Source: Steromphala cineraria (Eukaryota; Mollusca; Gastropoda; Trochida; Trochidae). From it: a DNA stretch of 64,000 nucleotides. Made by a program: the position numbers and the translations under genes. The stretch lies in assembly GCA_916613615.1 (NCBI GenBank), contig OU744720.1:65569971-65633970 (forward strand). The letters are read 5' to 3'. Each line of letters starts with the position of its first letter. Position 1 is the stretch's first letter. This document shows, one piece after another, positions 30,291-44,352 of the stretch. The notes beneath the pieces are model-generated. The model saw only the letters and a list, made by a program, of their open reading frames with translations, had not been told where the DNA came from and did not search any database.

Positions 30291-33200
30291 TGTCACGTTT
30301 ATCACTTTTGAATTACTTTGAATGTCAGCTGTGTCAATGGTTTTCGTTGTGTATGTTATTAGTAACGGGCACGATATAAATATCCTCATTCTAAGGATTT
30401 CATAGTAGAACCTATACATAGATTTGATGGATTGGTGATTACTGTTAGACTGCTGAGAATTTAGTTACAATTTTGCATGCAAAGAACAATATATTACTCA
30501 CCCATTTAATATATTGCAGTTTGTTATTGATACAGCAACATAAAACTAGTCTTATAACATAATTGAAGTACAACGTCACAGTAATGTGAAGTTGTGACGT
30601 CATTGTGGAAGTTCGCCGTCACAATGTCCATTTCAGCAAACTGTTGCAAGTAAGTGCAAGTAATAAAAACAACACTTATCTCCATTACGCTTGTTTTATA
30701 CACAGTCATTAACTCGTTTAAAAGAAAAATAGGCCTTTCTTTATATGTAAGCTAGAACACCTGTTCCTGTGTTGATGCCATAACCTATTACAGTTTAAGT
30801 TGTTATATTGAATAAAGCAGAGAATAATTATTAATACAAGAACAATTTCAATACAAATGTCGTTTTGAAGAAAAGAGATTTGAGATAAAAAAATGTTGCT
30901 TGACTTAACAGATCGATGACTCGTATCAAAGTAAATTGAATCAGCACAAATTATTGTATTGAATTATTAATCCCTCATTGTTTGACCATAAAAGGCCCAT
31001 GAAATCATTAATATCCAGTGAAATTAGCCCTGGGTTAACGATCAGTGTCAGCTTGTACGAAGCTGAGTTCTTGATGATGAGCAAACAATATCATCAATTA
31101 ACCAATCAGATTCGTGCATGTCCAGCTAAATTGATCAAAGCTAACAAGCGGAAACAATGTCATTTTGTGCTGCCAGACTTGAGAAATGAGTCATGTACCC
31201 TCATTCGGACATTGTGAATGAAATAAAAAATAGATATCATTTAATTATGTGTATGTATAGTAGTTTTGACACAACAAATTCAACCTATAAAATTGCATAA
31301 TATCATGCTGACCATTTCATCAAGGTAAAGTATTAGCTAACTCTAAAACTATCTAAAACCATCCATGTCTAGACATGTTTAATCACATACAGTTGCAGTC
31401 AATATCACAATTTTCATGGCACAGTCAAGCAGACACTATTTTTGTCAAACACGTCAGGAGCATATGATATCTTTATAAATGATAAATGTTCGGATTTATA
31501 TACAGTTTAGCAGTTCCTTAGCCATTTATATTCAATATCAACATTCTCTTGCTGAATAATATTTGACTGACTTAATGAACCATGAAACTGTGAAACTAAC
31601 ATATGTGTTGAGACGGTATAAATTATGAGTAACTTTATAAAAGAGACTTTTAACGGTCCAGCATTTCTCCTTCATCATTGAGTTCTGAATTAATACATTT
31701 AAGTTCTTAATTTGTTTATAGAAAGGTTTTACAACACCTGTAATACAATATGTGTCTTGGGTGGGCAAAAATGTAAAGAATATGCCTGGGAATGTTATTT
31801 GAATAAAACAAGAAATTAATCACAAAAGCACAAAGCGAGTAACTGTAAAAAAAAGTTGAAAGGCAGCAAATAGAACAAATATAGCAGACAACATGCAGTG
31901 TGCTCGACGCTCAGGAACATCCATCTGTTAATTTCTTATGATTTCTATAGCTAGGACAAAGTCATTAATGGACTGAAAGGAAATCAGATATGCAGAAAAT
32001 AACTACTGAAGCATTGGCTTACCAAGTCTGGCGCATTGTACTGTTGTTTTTATTTCACCTGCTTAATGAAAGGAACATATCAATGTTTTTGATTATTGAC
32101 TCATGCTTATTTCATGCCTGGTATCATAAGATACACGTATACATCAAAGGGATAACAATCCAAATTTGAAAATTTTGTCAAATAGCAGTCCAAGATAAAG
32201 TACAGTGTCAGAGTTCTTAATAATATAGGACAACAGAGTCACAAAACCCAAGATTTACAAATAATTCATTGATCCAGCTCTATAGATTTTGTAATTGTGA
32301 AGGCGAAGTGAGAAAGTGAACCTTTATGATCACTTAACAATTGGAAAGGACGTATGGACGCCGGAAGCATTGGTATATATCTCTCCTGATGAGGAATGAA
32401 AAAGTCAGTGACGTCGAGCTCCCGCGGTGCAATGTAGAATACAAAAAGAAAGAGGATTATATGGATGACAACTTCTTTATTCATGCTAGGCGACGTTTTG
32501 ACACAGCTCCATGCTGACGAGCAATGTGAAAAAATGTAGAATTCTGTTAAAATTTAGCTATGATTGTGTATGCTTAATGCTAAATTAATGACTTCTGGAG
32601 TCATTCGGTTGGTACTAAAACTATATTGAAACTATTTGACCCAAACCTTATCTACCTCCTAAACTCAATGGCAATAAGGTCTGCCTTGCAGTTACTCTAC
32701 AATTGATTCGAATAAATAACAATAAATATCACTGTAAGAGACGTTTTGGCGGCAATTCATACATTTGTGTGGTATTCAATTGGATTGCATTCACAAAATA
32801 GATTATATCCTCTCGTTTGTCCCTAATGGTCTTCTGCAAAAAGAATTGTTTCTCTGGAAAACATTCTCAATACTGACAGTTACTAGATATTCATATCTTA
32901 TATACCTTTGCACATTAAAGGTACATACACTGTTAGATACAAGGTACACACACCTTCAGATAAGCATACATACAGTTGTACAGCTGTAAGTGCTATGCAA
33001 CCAAACATATTGTATTACCTCCCTTAACTTCGTAGTACTGAAAAAGTCTTACAAAACAATGTTAATTTTCCACATGAAAAAGTCTGTTGATACGAAATAT
33101 TGGTTTACAATGGATCGATCTTCTTAAAATCCTTTAGATAATAAAGTATTAATCAACCTAAAATATCTGGAGGTAACATACAATTGATTAAAACATTGTT

Positions 33201-34368
33201 TAACAGCTAGCAATATACGGATATACATTCATACTTAATTAATGAGATTGTATCTCTATAAACTCTAAGAATTAACTGCATTAAGATGTATTTTGTTCAT
33301 TTATTTCTGTTTTTACATTTATTGATGCAAAATTTCGAAATTCTAGAGACGAATATGGTCATCTTTAAACCTCTTTGATTAATGCGTTATTACATTACAA
33401 GCAGGTTATCTTCATCAGTATAAAAATCCATAATGTTTATGGTTGGGATGCCGATACACTGAATCACGTTTATCCTAAAAAATGTTATCATGTCGTAAGC
33501 ACAGCTTTACTGTTTCACTTAATTATATGTCAACAATTTTGAATCTTGCATCCCACAGAAGTGAAGTAATATTTGAAAGATTGTCTTTTGATGTATATAA
33601 AATGTTTTGCATGAGTTTAAAACGTGATTGACTTTCATTCTTGTGTCGGTCTCAAGCAGAGAAGTTCAGAATATTTGGCACAGTTTCAGAAGACGGAACA
33701 TCACTTTGGTATGATTAAATTGTCACTCAAAAGATAGTCCATCTGATCACCTAACATTTTAAATATACACCTTAAACAATTCGAAACGGTCCTGTTTACA
33801 TTCTGTCAAAGCCATTTGTTTTATCTACTATCAGACGACAAGGGTTCATGTTTACATTGCTTATGCGAAAATACGTATTTCATTTCAAGACTGGAAGGCT
33901 TCTTGCACTGATAGGATTAAATCAATCTGTCCACTTTGCCACATCAAAGACAGCCTTTGCGGGCATTAGACCAATGTTGGCCCAAGAAACATCAAAGGTC
34001 GTTGGCAACTTAAATGATTATGTTCATTGATGACTAAACTAAGCAGAATGGATATTAAATCAAAATATATCACTGAAGACTAAAAATATAATATGCTGAC
34101 GTCATTTTTCTTTCTTTCTAGTGACTATCGGTGACCTGCAGAAAAAAGCCTGTATCGTTCATATATTTTGAGAGAATGGGTTATACATATGTCAAATGGT
34201 CAGTATGATGATATGGATATATTTTTGCATCTTAATTAACATAAAAAACCTCAAACAATTGATCAGTATGATAAACAGACTTCGCCACACTATTGCCAAG
34301 CTTCGACAGGATTGGCTTTTGTGTTTTAATTCTCAAATTTTAAGATGAGGCGTTTTCACAGTGGTACA
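30291..34368. repeat. Non-coding DNA with paralogous modules
   Basis: 31000-31230 resembles 41690-41890 (cagcttgtacgaagctga versus caacttgtatgaagctga). 31420-31560 resembles 42650-42740 and 45830-45990 (ctatttttgtcaaacacgtc). 32465-32500 resembles the motif at 12560. No coding frame with a recognisable product; the longest open stretches are under 80 codons. Confidence 0.55.
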
Positions 34369-34370
34369 TA

Positions 34371-35634
34371 CGAGGGGCGTTCAATAAGTGTTGCAACTTC
34401 AATATAAAACCAACTCGCGTAGTCAATTTTTACTTTTATTTTTCAATATAGTTACCCTTCACCTCAATACACTTATTCCATTTCTCTTTAAGACTTTTGA
34501 TGCCATTTTTGTAGAAGTCTTCCGTTTGCCCCCCTAACCACGCCTCTGTGGCAGCTTTGACGTCTTCGTCATCCCGGAAGTGCCTTTCACGTAGGGCGGA
34601 TTTCAGGTTTCTGAACAGGAAGTAGTCACTGGGGGCTAGGTCTGGGCTGTAGGGTGGGTGGTTAAGCTGTTCGAATCCACAATCACGTATAGCGGCCTGT
34701 GCAACTCTTGACTTGTGGACTGGAGCATTGTCATGCAAAATCAGAACACCACGTGTCATCATTTCACGGCGTTTCTGTCGAATTGTCTTTCGCAATTCTT
34801 GAATTAGGTTGGCATAATATTGACCATTCATTGTAGTTTTGGTTGTCAAGTAATCAATTAATAATATGCCTTTTGCATCCCAAAAGATTGTCGCCATAAC
34901 CTTGCCAGCTGATGGTTGAGTGCGAAACTTCAGGGGAGGCGGTGAACTCGGGTGCTTCCATTGCTTGGATTCCAGTTTAGTTTCCGGGTCCCAGTGGTGG
35001 CTCCAGGTTTCGTCACCTGTCACCAGACGAGACAAAAACCTGGTTTCATCCGCATTAAACCGATCCAGGAGCTCCATGCAACTTTCGGTTCTTTTCTGGC
35101 GATCTTGTGTTGTGAGGTTTCTGGGTACCCATCTTGCAGATACCTTGGACATACCAAGATGGTCATGAATGATTTTTTCAACACTTCCAACTGATATCTG
35201 GAATTCCAAAGACAGTTCAGAAACTTTAACACGGCGGTCAGCTAAAATTCGTCTTTCGATAGCGGCAATAACTTCCGGTCGGGTGACTTCAGATGGCCTG
35301 CCTGACCGTGGGTCATCGTCTAAGGACTCCCTGCCCCGCTTGAACTGAAGAGACCAGCGACAAACTGTTGAAAAGTTAGGAGCATCCTTACCCATCACGT
35401 TACACATACGATTATGTATTTCTGTAGCTTTGCATCCCTCTTAAGTAAGGAACTTGATCACAGCGCGTTGTTCATGTTTGAGAGAATCCAGAGACCCCTA
35501 GGTCAGCGCAGCTATTATATCTAAATAATTGTTATGTCTAGAAATTGTTTTGACTATAGTAACACCTGCTATAAGCTGACACTGTTTATGTAAACACCAA
35601 TGCCCCGCTTGCAACACTTATTGAACGCCCCTAG
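34371..35634 (-). mobile_element. mariner transposon, nearly complete
   Basis: 1264 bp with terminal inverted repeats of 26 bp: cgaggggcgttcaataagtg at 34371 and its complement ending gaacgcccctag at 35634, one mismatch at the second base. It is flanked by TA on both sides (34369-34370 and 35635-35636), the mariner target duplication. It encodes one transposase on the minus strand. Size, ends and target are all typical. Confidence 0.95.
34436..35407 (-). pseudogene. mariner transposase (DD34D), N-terminal nonsense
   Basis: An open stretch of 323 aa with HTH-type N-terminal sequence (STVCRWSLQFKRGRESL, DPRSGRPSE), the linker WVPRNL and the catalytic triad Asp132 (VTGDETW), Asp226 (LHDNAPVH) and Asp261 (SPDLAPSDYFLF). 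Spacing between the last two is exactly 34, the mariner signature. The frame continues upstream in phase through EQRAVIKFLT but is cut by a TAA at 35441-35443, and no ATG is seen at the expected start, which reads CTG. A full-length protein would be about 345 aa. The ORF could restart at 35407 but would lack the first helices of the DNA-binding domain, so I judge it inactive. Confidence 0.95.
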
Positions 35635-38600
35635 TATGTACATAACAATGTGGACTAATACAAAGACAGCATTGTTGATATGAAAACAATGGTTTCATAA
35701 CAGATGCGTTAATATGTAAACCTTCCATGTTTTCTTATGATAAATATTAATGATTATTTTTTAAATGTCAGCTCGGATCACGTCACACATTTCATCAGGA
35801 TCAATGGGATCGACTGTTGTCTTCTTTGCATTTTTCAAACTGTAAGATACATCTTACAGGAGGAATACAGAAGTGCATATCACTTGTTACATTGTCCTCT
35901 TTGTTGATATAATAATTTTCCATAACAGATCAGATAACATGTCAATATTACACGATATTGATCCATAAACCAAATGATGAAAATATGAAAGAGAATTGTG
36001 AAAATGCACTAAACGCCTTGGCAAAAAAAATAGCTAAAAATATCCCCTGCATCATTACTCGAACGTTTTACAGATCAAGCTCCTATTTATAGTAAAGTCA
36101 CTTTACATGGCCATAAGCTGTTTTATCTTTCTTAACAGCTTTGAACGTGTTACAGCTATGACACTAAACATCCACGCTTAATAAATGCACAATCAGTTTC
36201 CTTCCACAGCGACCTCACAATGTATTAAATACAAAACAGTGAAGAGTTCTAGACTTTTAAGTCACGGAAGATTTACAAAACAGACATGAAGTCGATAATT
36301 AATGACTTTAAAATGATAGCAGTTTTGATAACAGAAAACCCATTAATGGAATTAATATAATCAATCATTAATAATCAAAGTGGTTGTAAGCAAAACCCCA
36401 ATTCAGTTTAGTCAATTGCTCTATCGAATGTGCATATATTCCCTAACACAAAAAGTTACCATTAAGTAAAACATTTGATTGCTGTCATCAATTGTTTGTA
36501 CATAGATAACCACCAACATTTGATGTTATATTAAGTAAGATAGTAAGAGTTGAAAAACACATTTAAACATACAATGTTCTCAACAAAAGGGAATCACAAA
36601 GAATTCGGATAAACAGGAAATCCAAACATTTTTTACAACAAAAATAAGATTCTATTGAAAATGAGTTACTTTTAGACAATCCTGTCTTACATATGCTTTT
36701 TATAAAATCATCATTTTCATGTATATATATATATATACATGTATATATAAACAGTTCAAATATAGTTAGTATATATATACTAACTATATTTATACTAAAC
36801 ATTAGTTTCGTGAGGTTTTATGGATATGATGATGCGATTTAAAACATGTTCAATCTAGAAATATAATGAACAGTGGGTTTGAATCTTTAGAACACATCAC
36901 CATTTGTAAAGAGAGAATTTAACAAGTATTGTAGCTAAGCTGTGTTACATGTATTAGAAATGTCAGCGGGTTGTAGAACAAATGTTTTCAATGTTATCAT
37001 TGGAATTCTTTGCCCTTTTGCAACTGATATGAAACAGGTAAAACAGGGCAATGAACGTAAAGAACTACTTGCAGAAGGAAAAGAACAAACTGTTTCAATA
37101 ACTTGACTTATCTGCACTCTTCGCTCTGTTTAATATACTATGGTCTTGATTCTTATGTCCTGGTTTTAATATCTGCTTTTTCCAAACTACAAAAAATAAA
37201 GAACACTAAACGAGCCCTTCTGTGAGTTGTTTGGGGTCCCAGGTGCCAACTTTTATCAACAGTGATATTTGAACAAAACGTTTCGACTTTTGCAGGAGAT
37301 TTTAGATTTTTGAATAGTCACAAAAAAATGGTTTGAAGTGGGAATTGCGATCCACAACCGGACAGTGACGCTCGTTAATCAATCAAACGTAATAAGAAAC
37401 ACTAATATCAAGCAGTCAGATTGCTCCGATTTGGTAATGTTTAATAGATTATATAACGGGTAGGGTATTCGTGTAATTTGAAGATGTGAAATTGGATTCC
37501 GCGAATATTTATGTCTGTTACAAGCTTTATTTTTGCAATCAAGAAGTTATCTTATAATTCCCATTTGGAGATGTTTTGGAGATGTTTTCATTTCATATCA
37601 TTAATTAAGCCATCTACGTTTGCTTCAAAGCACAACAATATGTGTGTGATATATTCAAATATAACGTAGTGGCTCTTTAGGCTTTCAGCGTTCAGGTACG
37701 GATTCAGATTGAGCACATAAGATATGTCGAAATAGTTAAGCTTTAAAAGCTTAAAATCCTTAATATATGTCTAGTCATTATTATCATATTGATATATGTA
37801 TTGCTAGAATAAATCACATGTGCAATATGCAATATCCATTCTTTTTGCAATCATATTTCACTTTTAGATATCATCGGAATCAGAATCACATACAGCTAGA
37901 TACTTACATGTTGATCATTCCTTTTTAATCTAAGTCTTTCAATGTACCCCATCTTTGTTATTAAATACTATTGTGGCTTATAGTTATTCTTTACACAACT
38001 CAAAACTTGTATTCCAAAATAAACTCTGCAAACAAATATATGTAGAGATAAAAAAAAATTAAGATATGAAAAATTACCAGAAACTCAGACAATGAAAAAT
38101 TAAACTCAGAATCAATTATAGTGAAAACCAATGAGATTCGTCCTATGCATCTTGCTCTCATCACTAATATTATGAACCCCAACTAATTTGAGGGGGTAAA
38201 AATTACCAACAAATAGCAATGTTATGATGTGTGTTTACTGTGACAACAATATTGTTGTTCTTCTTGTATCAAAGATCTGGACTTGGTGAGCTCCTTTCAT
38301 ATCTGAGATCATCAGTTACTTGTGGTTTATTATGCTTGAAACACTCATTACCTCATTCATTGAACTAGAGAGAGCACATGGCCTAGCTTATTTATCATCC
38401 AAGGTTCGACCTTTATATTTAGTGAGCTTATTATTGCACACGATATGGTTTCATTTGATGTTCATTCTTGTTATGACTTTTGTTTGTTTTGCACCAACTG
38501 AAGGTCAGATCCAAATTGTTTGCAATTCTACATGGCAATTATTTATCTGCTTTCTATCTTTTGTACGGATATTGACACAAATAGAATTGTCAATAGTGAT

Positions 38601-41600
38601 AAGGTCTGCATATGAATAAATTTATCAATAGTGAATTATGCCTTATCTTTTTTCTTATCAGATATCCAAAGCTTTTCAAATCGTTTGTTTTTATCATATG
38701 GCTTGCTACTAAGGCTCAATTTCAATCATAATGAAGTGGTAGTTAGATTCGTCCACATAATAACACTAAGTGAGAAATTGCAACTTTGTTTCCTCTACCT
38801 TTAAAGTACAGCTACATGTATGTTAAATGCAGTGCTTATGTGATATTTCGTGAGATTTACCCTTATTTTGAAGATGAAACACATTTAGTAGATTTAATCC
38901 ATTCTGGTTTATATCAATTCTAACTATTAGTCAAACAATGATGAACTACTTTGACTTGAGGAATGAAAATGTCATTAGATCAAAGCAGCGCAGACCAGTT
39001 CCACTCACTTGCAAAACTATGGTACCGTTATGAGAACACACAACAATGGAAATGTCAAAATATACCAAAAACCGTATTTAAGTACGTCTTACTGAGCATT
39101 ATATCTGTAGAAGACATATTTTCAAAGTCGCCCAAGTTACAATTTTTGATGTACAAGACCGACAAGGATCGACCCGTTTATTTGAGGAACCGCTTGCAGC
39201 ATAGGAAGCATGTGATTGATAATTTTTTATCTCTGATTTAACATCTCACAAAACTGTTCTTCATAGAACCTGAAGCAAGAAACATTAATTTCATGAATGT
39301 CGGTTAGTGTCCGAGATTGAAATTCATATTGCCGTCGCCTGCCTGTTTAATGTAAACAGAGTTCACCGAGTGCATTATGTCATATGTGCGCGGAAGAATG
39401 TGAATTGGTCGTAAATTTAGAGGGTACTATCGGCAAAATAATCATTCCAAAATGTTTACGAGGAACCCCAAAAAAGCAGTATTTTTAAACTAGTTTTCGT
39501 GTCATGTTAGAACTGTACTTCCAATGTCATAATGCACGTATGCTATCATTGTTTACTTGTTTGATTGTAATGTCACAAATGAATAAGATTTCGCCTAACT
39601 AAATTTGTTGAAAGAGGTAAATCATGATTGTGCAAGCTGAGCATCATGATCAGGGAGACATTGTCGATTTGATATCTCATTACTTTGCATGGTCGATTTA
39701 CTTTCTTCTTGCATGGGTGCTAAATGTGCTGAACTTGCTACAAAGCGCATTTTGTGCAGAAAGGGACATAAGATCAATTACGATCCTTTAAGGGATTAAA
39801 CGGAAATTTACAGCTAAATGCTGTCCATAAATGACGCACAAAAGCTTAACAGGTCCCAAAGCTGTTTCATTTTTGATAAAACCAAGGAATTGATTGCACT
39901 AATGACATGCTGTAACGCTAGCCATTCATGCATGTGATACATTAACTTACAAGATCAATAAAATCATCAGCTTTCAGCAAAGACAAATTTCGTTGCTTAG
40001 GTTTTTACGGAAGTCCTGAATTTCTCGGAACTTGGTTCATTTCAATTGCAAAGACAGTTTTTTTGCAACAAATAATAAGGTCATACTTATTAATCGAATG
40101 AATGTATCGATCATCAATCTAATTACATATTAACGACCATCAGTTGTGTTTGACATGCTTCGTGCTGAAGGTTATCATCATTGGAGCTATTCATTGACAT
40201 ATTTTCTAAATTTAATCGAGCCTAAATTTGTTTCTATATGATTGATATAAAATATTTTCTGAATTCAGATAAAGTTAACTATATATAATATTCAAAACGC
40301 CTCGATTTGAAATATTGTTCTAGCCACTTCAATATTGGTTTAGATACCACTAGTGTCCTTATTGTTAGAGAGTTCTGACCCAACTTTTTCATAGAATTTG
40401 AGCTGTTCCTAATTGATATCATCTGTGTTTAATGTACAGGTATAACATAGTAGCAGTAATCAAACAGTGTAAATAATCGCAATCAGTTTTAGAATTTTCC
40501 TAGATTTGTTTACAGAAATGACATCAATATGTCATCAGTTATGTCTAACATTGTTTGTGTGAAATAACTATCATATAACTAACAATCATATCATGTTATA
40601 AAAAATCAGTGAATATACACTTGAATGCTTCGATAATTTACATTAATTACATTTTCTTTGCATTACCCAATATATAAAATCTCTGCTGGAAAATCATGAT
40701 ATTTATGAGAAGTATACACATCAACACCTCTCTTAGCGTATAATGAAAACGCGCCTTTTTATCAATAGGAAATGACATTAAAGCCATAACAAAATCAAAA
40801 TTGCTTTGATAACATTAATCATTAAGATGTTAGAATTTTCGTTCCTTCACAGGACATTTTGAGTTTTCCAGAATGCAGTAATAAACCTCAATCAAACATA
40901 CATGTAAATTATAATCTTCGAAAAAAAGGGTCCAAAAAAGAAAATATGTCTGTGCCGCTTGTATTATTTTATCTTAAAATTGTATATTCGAATGTCATCA
41001 ATCTGTTATTAGAAGTTTCAAATAACTATCGAATACGTTCTAGGAAACAAATATTTCTGTTGATATAAGATCGTTGAGATCATTTGAGGTCGTCCATTTA
41101 AAGACTGTATAGCATCAGACCTATATGATTTGAAAAATTGTCTAACATGACAAGATTGCTTGCGATTGATATTGCTGTCAATATTATAACTTCAGAAAGA
41201 AATGGCTTAAATCTAATATTTCATCTCATGCGATATCAGACTCTTGATTTGAAACCTAACATTTGCTGGTACATCAGAAAAATCTAACATGGTATTTTAC
41301 TAAGAGTGTGACAAAGGTGTGAATGTGCTTTCACTGGATTAGTTTACTTCGATTTCCATGTAATCACATGCAACGCAAATGATGTTCTAATAATCATATT
41401 GAATAATGGAGATAGTAAAACATGCGTCACCTATGCTTGCTTTTTTGTTCCTATAATTTTCCTAAGATTATTACAGTTAACTTCTCTTATTTTTAATAAA
41501 GTGAAGACAGTGAATTGTTTTTAAAACCGTAGACGATTTCATAGAAATCAACAAAGATGAAGAACAATTATATTTCATTGAACATATTGATGTTTGGAAT

Positions 41601-42340
41601 ATAAGTGGAAACTGTAGACTCACATCACAAAATCACCTCATTATTCCCCCTTAACTGGGGGCCTCACAGTACCATAACTAGATTAATTTCAATTAAGTTA
41701 CCTCCAGGTTAATGAACGGTGTCAACTTGTATGAAGCTGAATACTTGATGAAGAGCAAACATGATCACAGCAGTAATCAGTTGAATAATTAGGTTTGTGC
41801 ATGTTTCAACTCAATTAATCATACAACTAATGAGCGGAAACAATCTGTTGTCTGTACTGACAAGATGAGTAGTTTGTATACTGGCATTCTGGTAAAATGG
41901 AATTAAAGAGGTAGATTCATCAACCAAATCGTAGCTATTAACACAAATCTAATTGTTTTGTTCAATTTAAAATTTTTTTTTAGCATGTCAAAGATTTTTT
42001 CTAAATCATTTAATGATGTATTCAAACGTTTAACTTCATATAAAAGAAGGAAAGATCGCATGAATCATCAAACAATAAACATAAGTCTGAAAGATCGTTA
42101 TGACTATATCACAAACATTTCAATTTTGGTCAGGCTACGGAAATCAACTTATCACTTGAACGGTGCATATTCTAAAATGGGCTTTTAAAGTTTTAGCACG
42201 GTAAGTTATCATTTTATCACTGTAGATCATATGGTTGAGTAATAATTTTATGTTTTGAGAAAATGTTTAAAGCATTTCTGGCGGAAATATAAACAAAAGT
42301 ATTGCTTAAGCAGTTTAAAGAGAAGTCGTATTGTGGAATT
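35635..42340. other. Non-coding DNA with older paralogous modules
   Basis: No gene recognised. 37430-37640 resembles 10280-10500 and 55010-55260. 39700-39960 resembles 29640-29880. 41690-41890 resembles 31000-31230. Frames at 38320-38619 (99 aa, hydrophobic) and 38963-39241 (92 aa, charged, ending QHRKHVIDNFLSLI) are the longest. Neither has a known motif or visible splice context strong enough to call. Confidence 0.5.
36721..36791. repeat. TA microsatellite plus perfect 34-bp palindrome
   Basis: A (TA)n run at about 36721-36738 is followed at 36758-36791 by a perfect inverted repeat with no spacer (left half AAATATAGTTAGTATAT). It could extrude as a cruciform. No associated gene. Confidence 0.9.
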
Positions 42341-42480
42341 TTCAAATCTCTTTTAAAGACTCATCTCTTTCTCCAAGCCTATCAATAACTCTCTCTTGTG
42401 TACAGCACCACAGAGCACCTTCAAGATGGATTTTCGGCTCTATATAAACAGAGGATTCTTATTATCATAATTATTAATTT
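42341..42480 (+). mobile_element. 3' end of a 5'-truncated non-LTR retrotransposon
   Basis: 42341-42388 encodes FKSLLKTHLFLQAYQ followed by TAA, which matches the usual C-terminus of RT proteins in CR1/L2-like non-LTR elements. It is followed by a short 3' UTR with ggctctatataaacagagg and an attattat-type tail. Only the last part was inserted, as is common for these elements. Clade assignment is tentative. Confidence 0.75.
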
Positions 42481-43978
42481 GTGCTGTGATGCATTCTACT
42501 TTTTGCCATATCCTTAAATGAAGAACAACTAAAATGTTACTCTCACTAACATATTTGAAAGTATGAAATGATCAACTGATTAAGTGTTGCCTCGTTTTTA
42601 AACCCCACATGTCCGTATATTTTACATAGAATGTTTCAAGGCATAATCACGTAGAAACTACTTTTGTCAAATATGACAATTAATGTTTGGAAATGATAAC
42701 GGTCTAGAAGATCCTAGACCTTCTTTTCAATAAAAGTATTCTATACCCCGACAATTATTATTAACTGGCGTTACGAATCTGTTCAGATGATTAAATCAAA
42801 TTTGGTTAAGACATTTAATGTAAAGAGTTACTTTGTTATCAACGCTTTAACCAATCTAGCCTAAACAGATAGTCAATGACATCAGAATGTTGTGATTTCC
42901 CTCTATGTTGTACATAATGTTTTTTTCAAACATCACTTTATTCCATAAAACATTTAGTCAACACAAATTCTGAACTTTCATAATTAGTCTGCGAATGTGA
43001 TTTGAACAAAACATGAAACATATCCAAAATATCCAAAATAATGACTTCGAATGATGACAGAGTGCAAATGACAGAAACATATGAGACTACATGCACTGTT
43101 TGGGAAATTTCTTAACATCTCTACCTTTACATGATTTACAGGTTAAAATAATAATGGATTGTCTGGAAAGTACCAAGAATTAAGAAATACTCTATAATTG
43201 GCCAAGCATACCGAAGCAATGTCGTAATCTTCTAGCAGTATGTATAATAGGAACATTACAAGAACATACCCGTGCATATATTTTTTGCGTTTATGTTTAA
43301 TCAACTGAATGTATATTTCAATATGTTTTTGTAAGAACAAACTTATTTCATATTTCAAGCCTTGAGATTTTAAGACACATAATACAGTAGCTGTTTCACA
43401 GTGTTGACTTTGTATTGTAATGAAAGATAAAAAAAGGGAACTCATTCTGGCTGATACAAGAATGTGTATTCCAAATTTGATTCAGTAATGATATTTTAAA
43501 ATGTTGTTCATGTCAATGTTCGCTATCCGATTTAATATAAACCGTTGATATTGAAATGACAGTCTGGGAGCTACAGCCTGTTTATAATGCTAAACGTTTG
43601 TCATAAAACAATTTTCTTAGATATTGACACCCTAACATCAATAATTCCCACCCGATTATACCCAGCAGAGATATTGAAACGCCTTCTGCAATGTGTTGTT
43701 GGAAATTGAAATTTAAGTTCCGAAGGTTGAAATCAAACTATTTCAATGTGAACATTTACCTGAGCACTTTTTTTATTGTTTTGTCATTATTTAAGTTTTT
43801 ATCAATTAACGTGAAATATGAATTTGATAATCTTACACAATATTATCATAAAGAGACAATTGAAAAAATAATTATTTTAATAGATAAAATATAACTGACA
43901 CAAGTAAAGCTAACTCAAAATACAATAAACTGATTGTCTTCATCTAATAACTAGAAAGTGTTTTTACCCGTAAAACAG
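42481..43978. repeat. Non-coding paralogous block, first copy
   Basis: 42650-43740 is colinear with 45830-46900 at an offset of about 3180. It ends with gatattgacaccctaacatc, which also matches 51980-52000 (ctattgacacgttgacatca). No gene recognised. Confidence 0.65.
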
Positions 43979-44352
43979 ATGTCTCCCCCTTCCTCAAATG
44001 CTCCAAACCTCTAAACAATACTATCATTAAGCACCATTAATGTTCTCTGTATAATTCAACTTGAATAAATGACCTATCAACTCCACAATTGTAGCAAACA
44101 AAATATTCAAAATTCTAAATGATTTGATGCTGAAATAAAAGCCAGTTTTGCATCAGATTGAATTAAGGATTTACCTTGAGCACTGGATTTAAGCAATAAT
44201 CTACATGATATGGAGAGACAGTATACCAAGTTTGGTGATGATCGGTCACATAGTTTTATAGATATTCTCCGGAAATGAAATGGGAACGCCAATGCCGACG
44301 GGAACTCAGCTAAAACCAATATGTCTCCCGTTCCTTCGAGGGGAGACATATT
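43979..44352 (+). mobile_element. Short hairpin-ended non-autonomous element
   Basis: Begins atgtctcccccttcc and ends with a hairpin (TATGTCTCCC at 44320-44329, GGGAGACATA at 44341-44350), so the 5' end repeats one stem arm. The interior (accaagtttggtgatgatcg) has the look of a dispersed mollusc repeat. It interrupts the paralogous block that otherwise continues at 44353. The minus-strand frame at 44107-44349 lies wholly inside it and is spurious. Confidence 0.6.

Noticed and set aside
30195..30419. 74-aa minus-strand frame
   Set aside because: Overlaps the SINE body; no domain.
34920..35194. Plus-strand frames of 80-82 aa
   Set aside because: Antisense shadows of the mariner transposase.
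38963..39241. 92-aa charged plus-strand frame considered as an exon
   Set aside because: No recognised motif, no convincing splice sites and no second copy to show constraint.
44107..44349. 80-aa minus-strand frame
   Set aside because: Entirely inside the hairpin-ended repeat 43979-44352.
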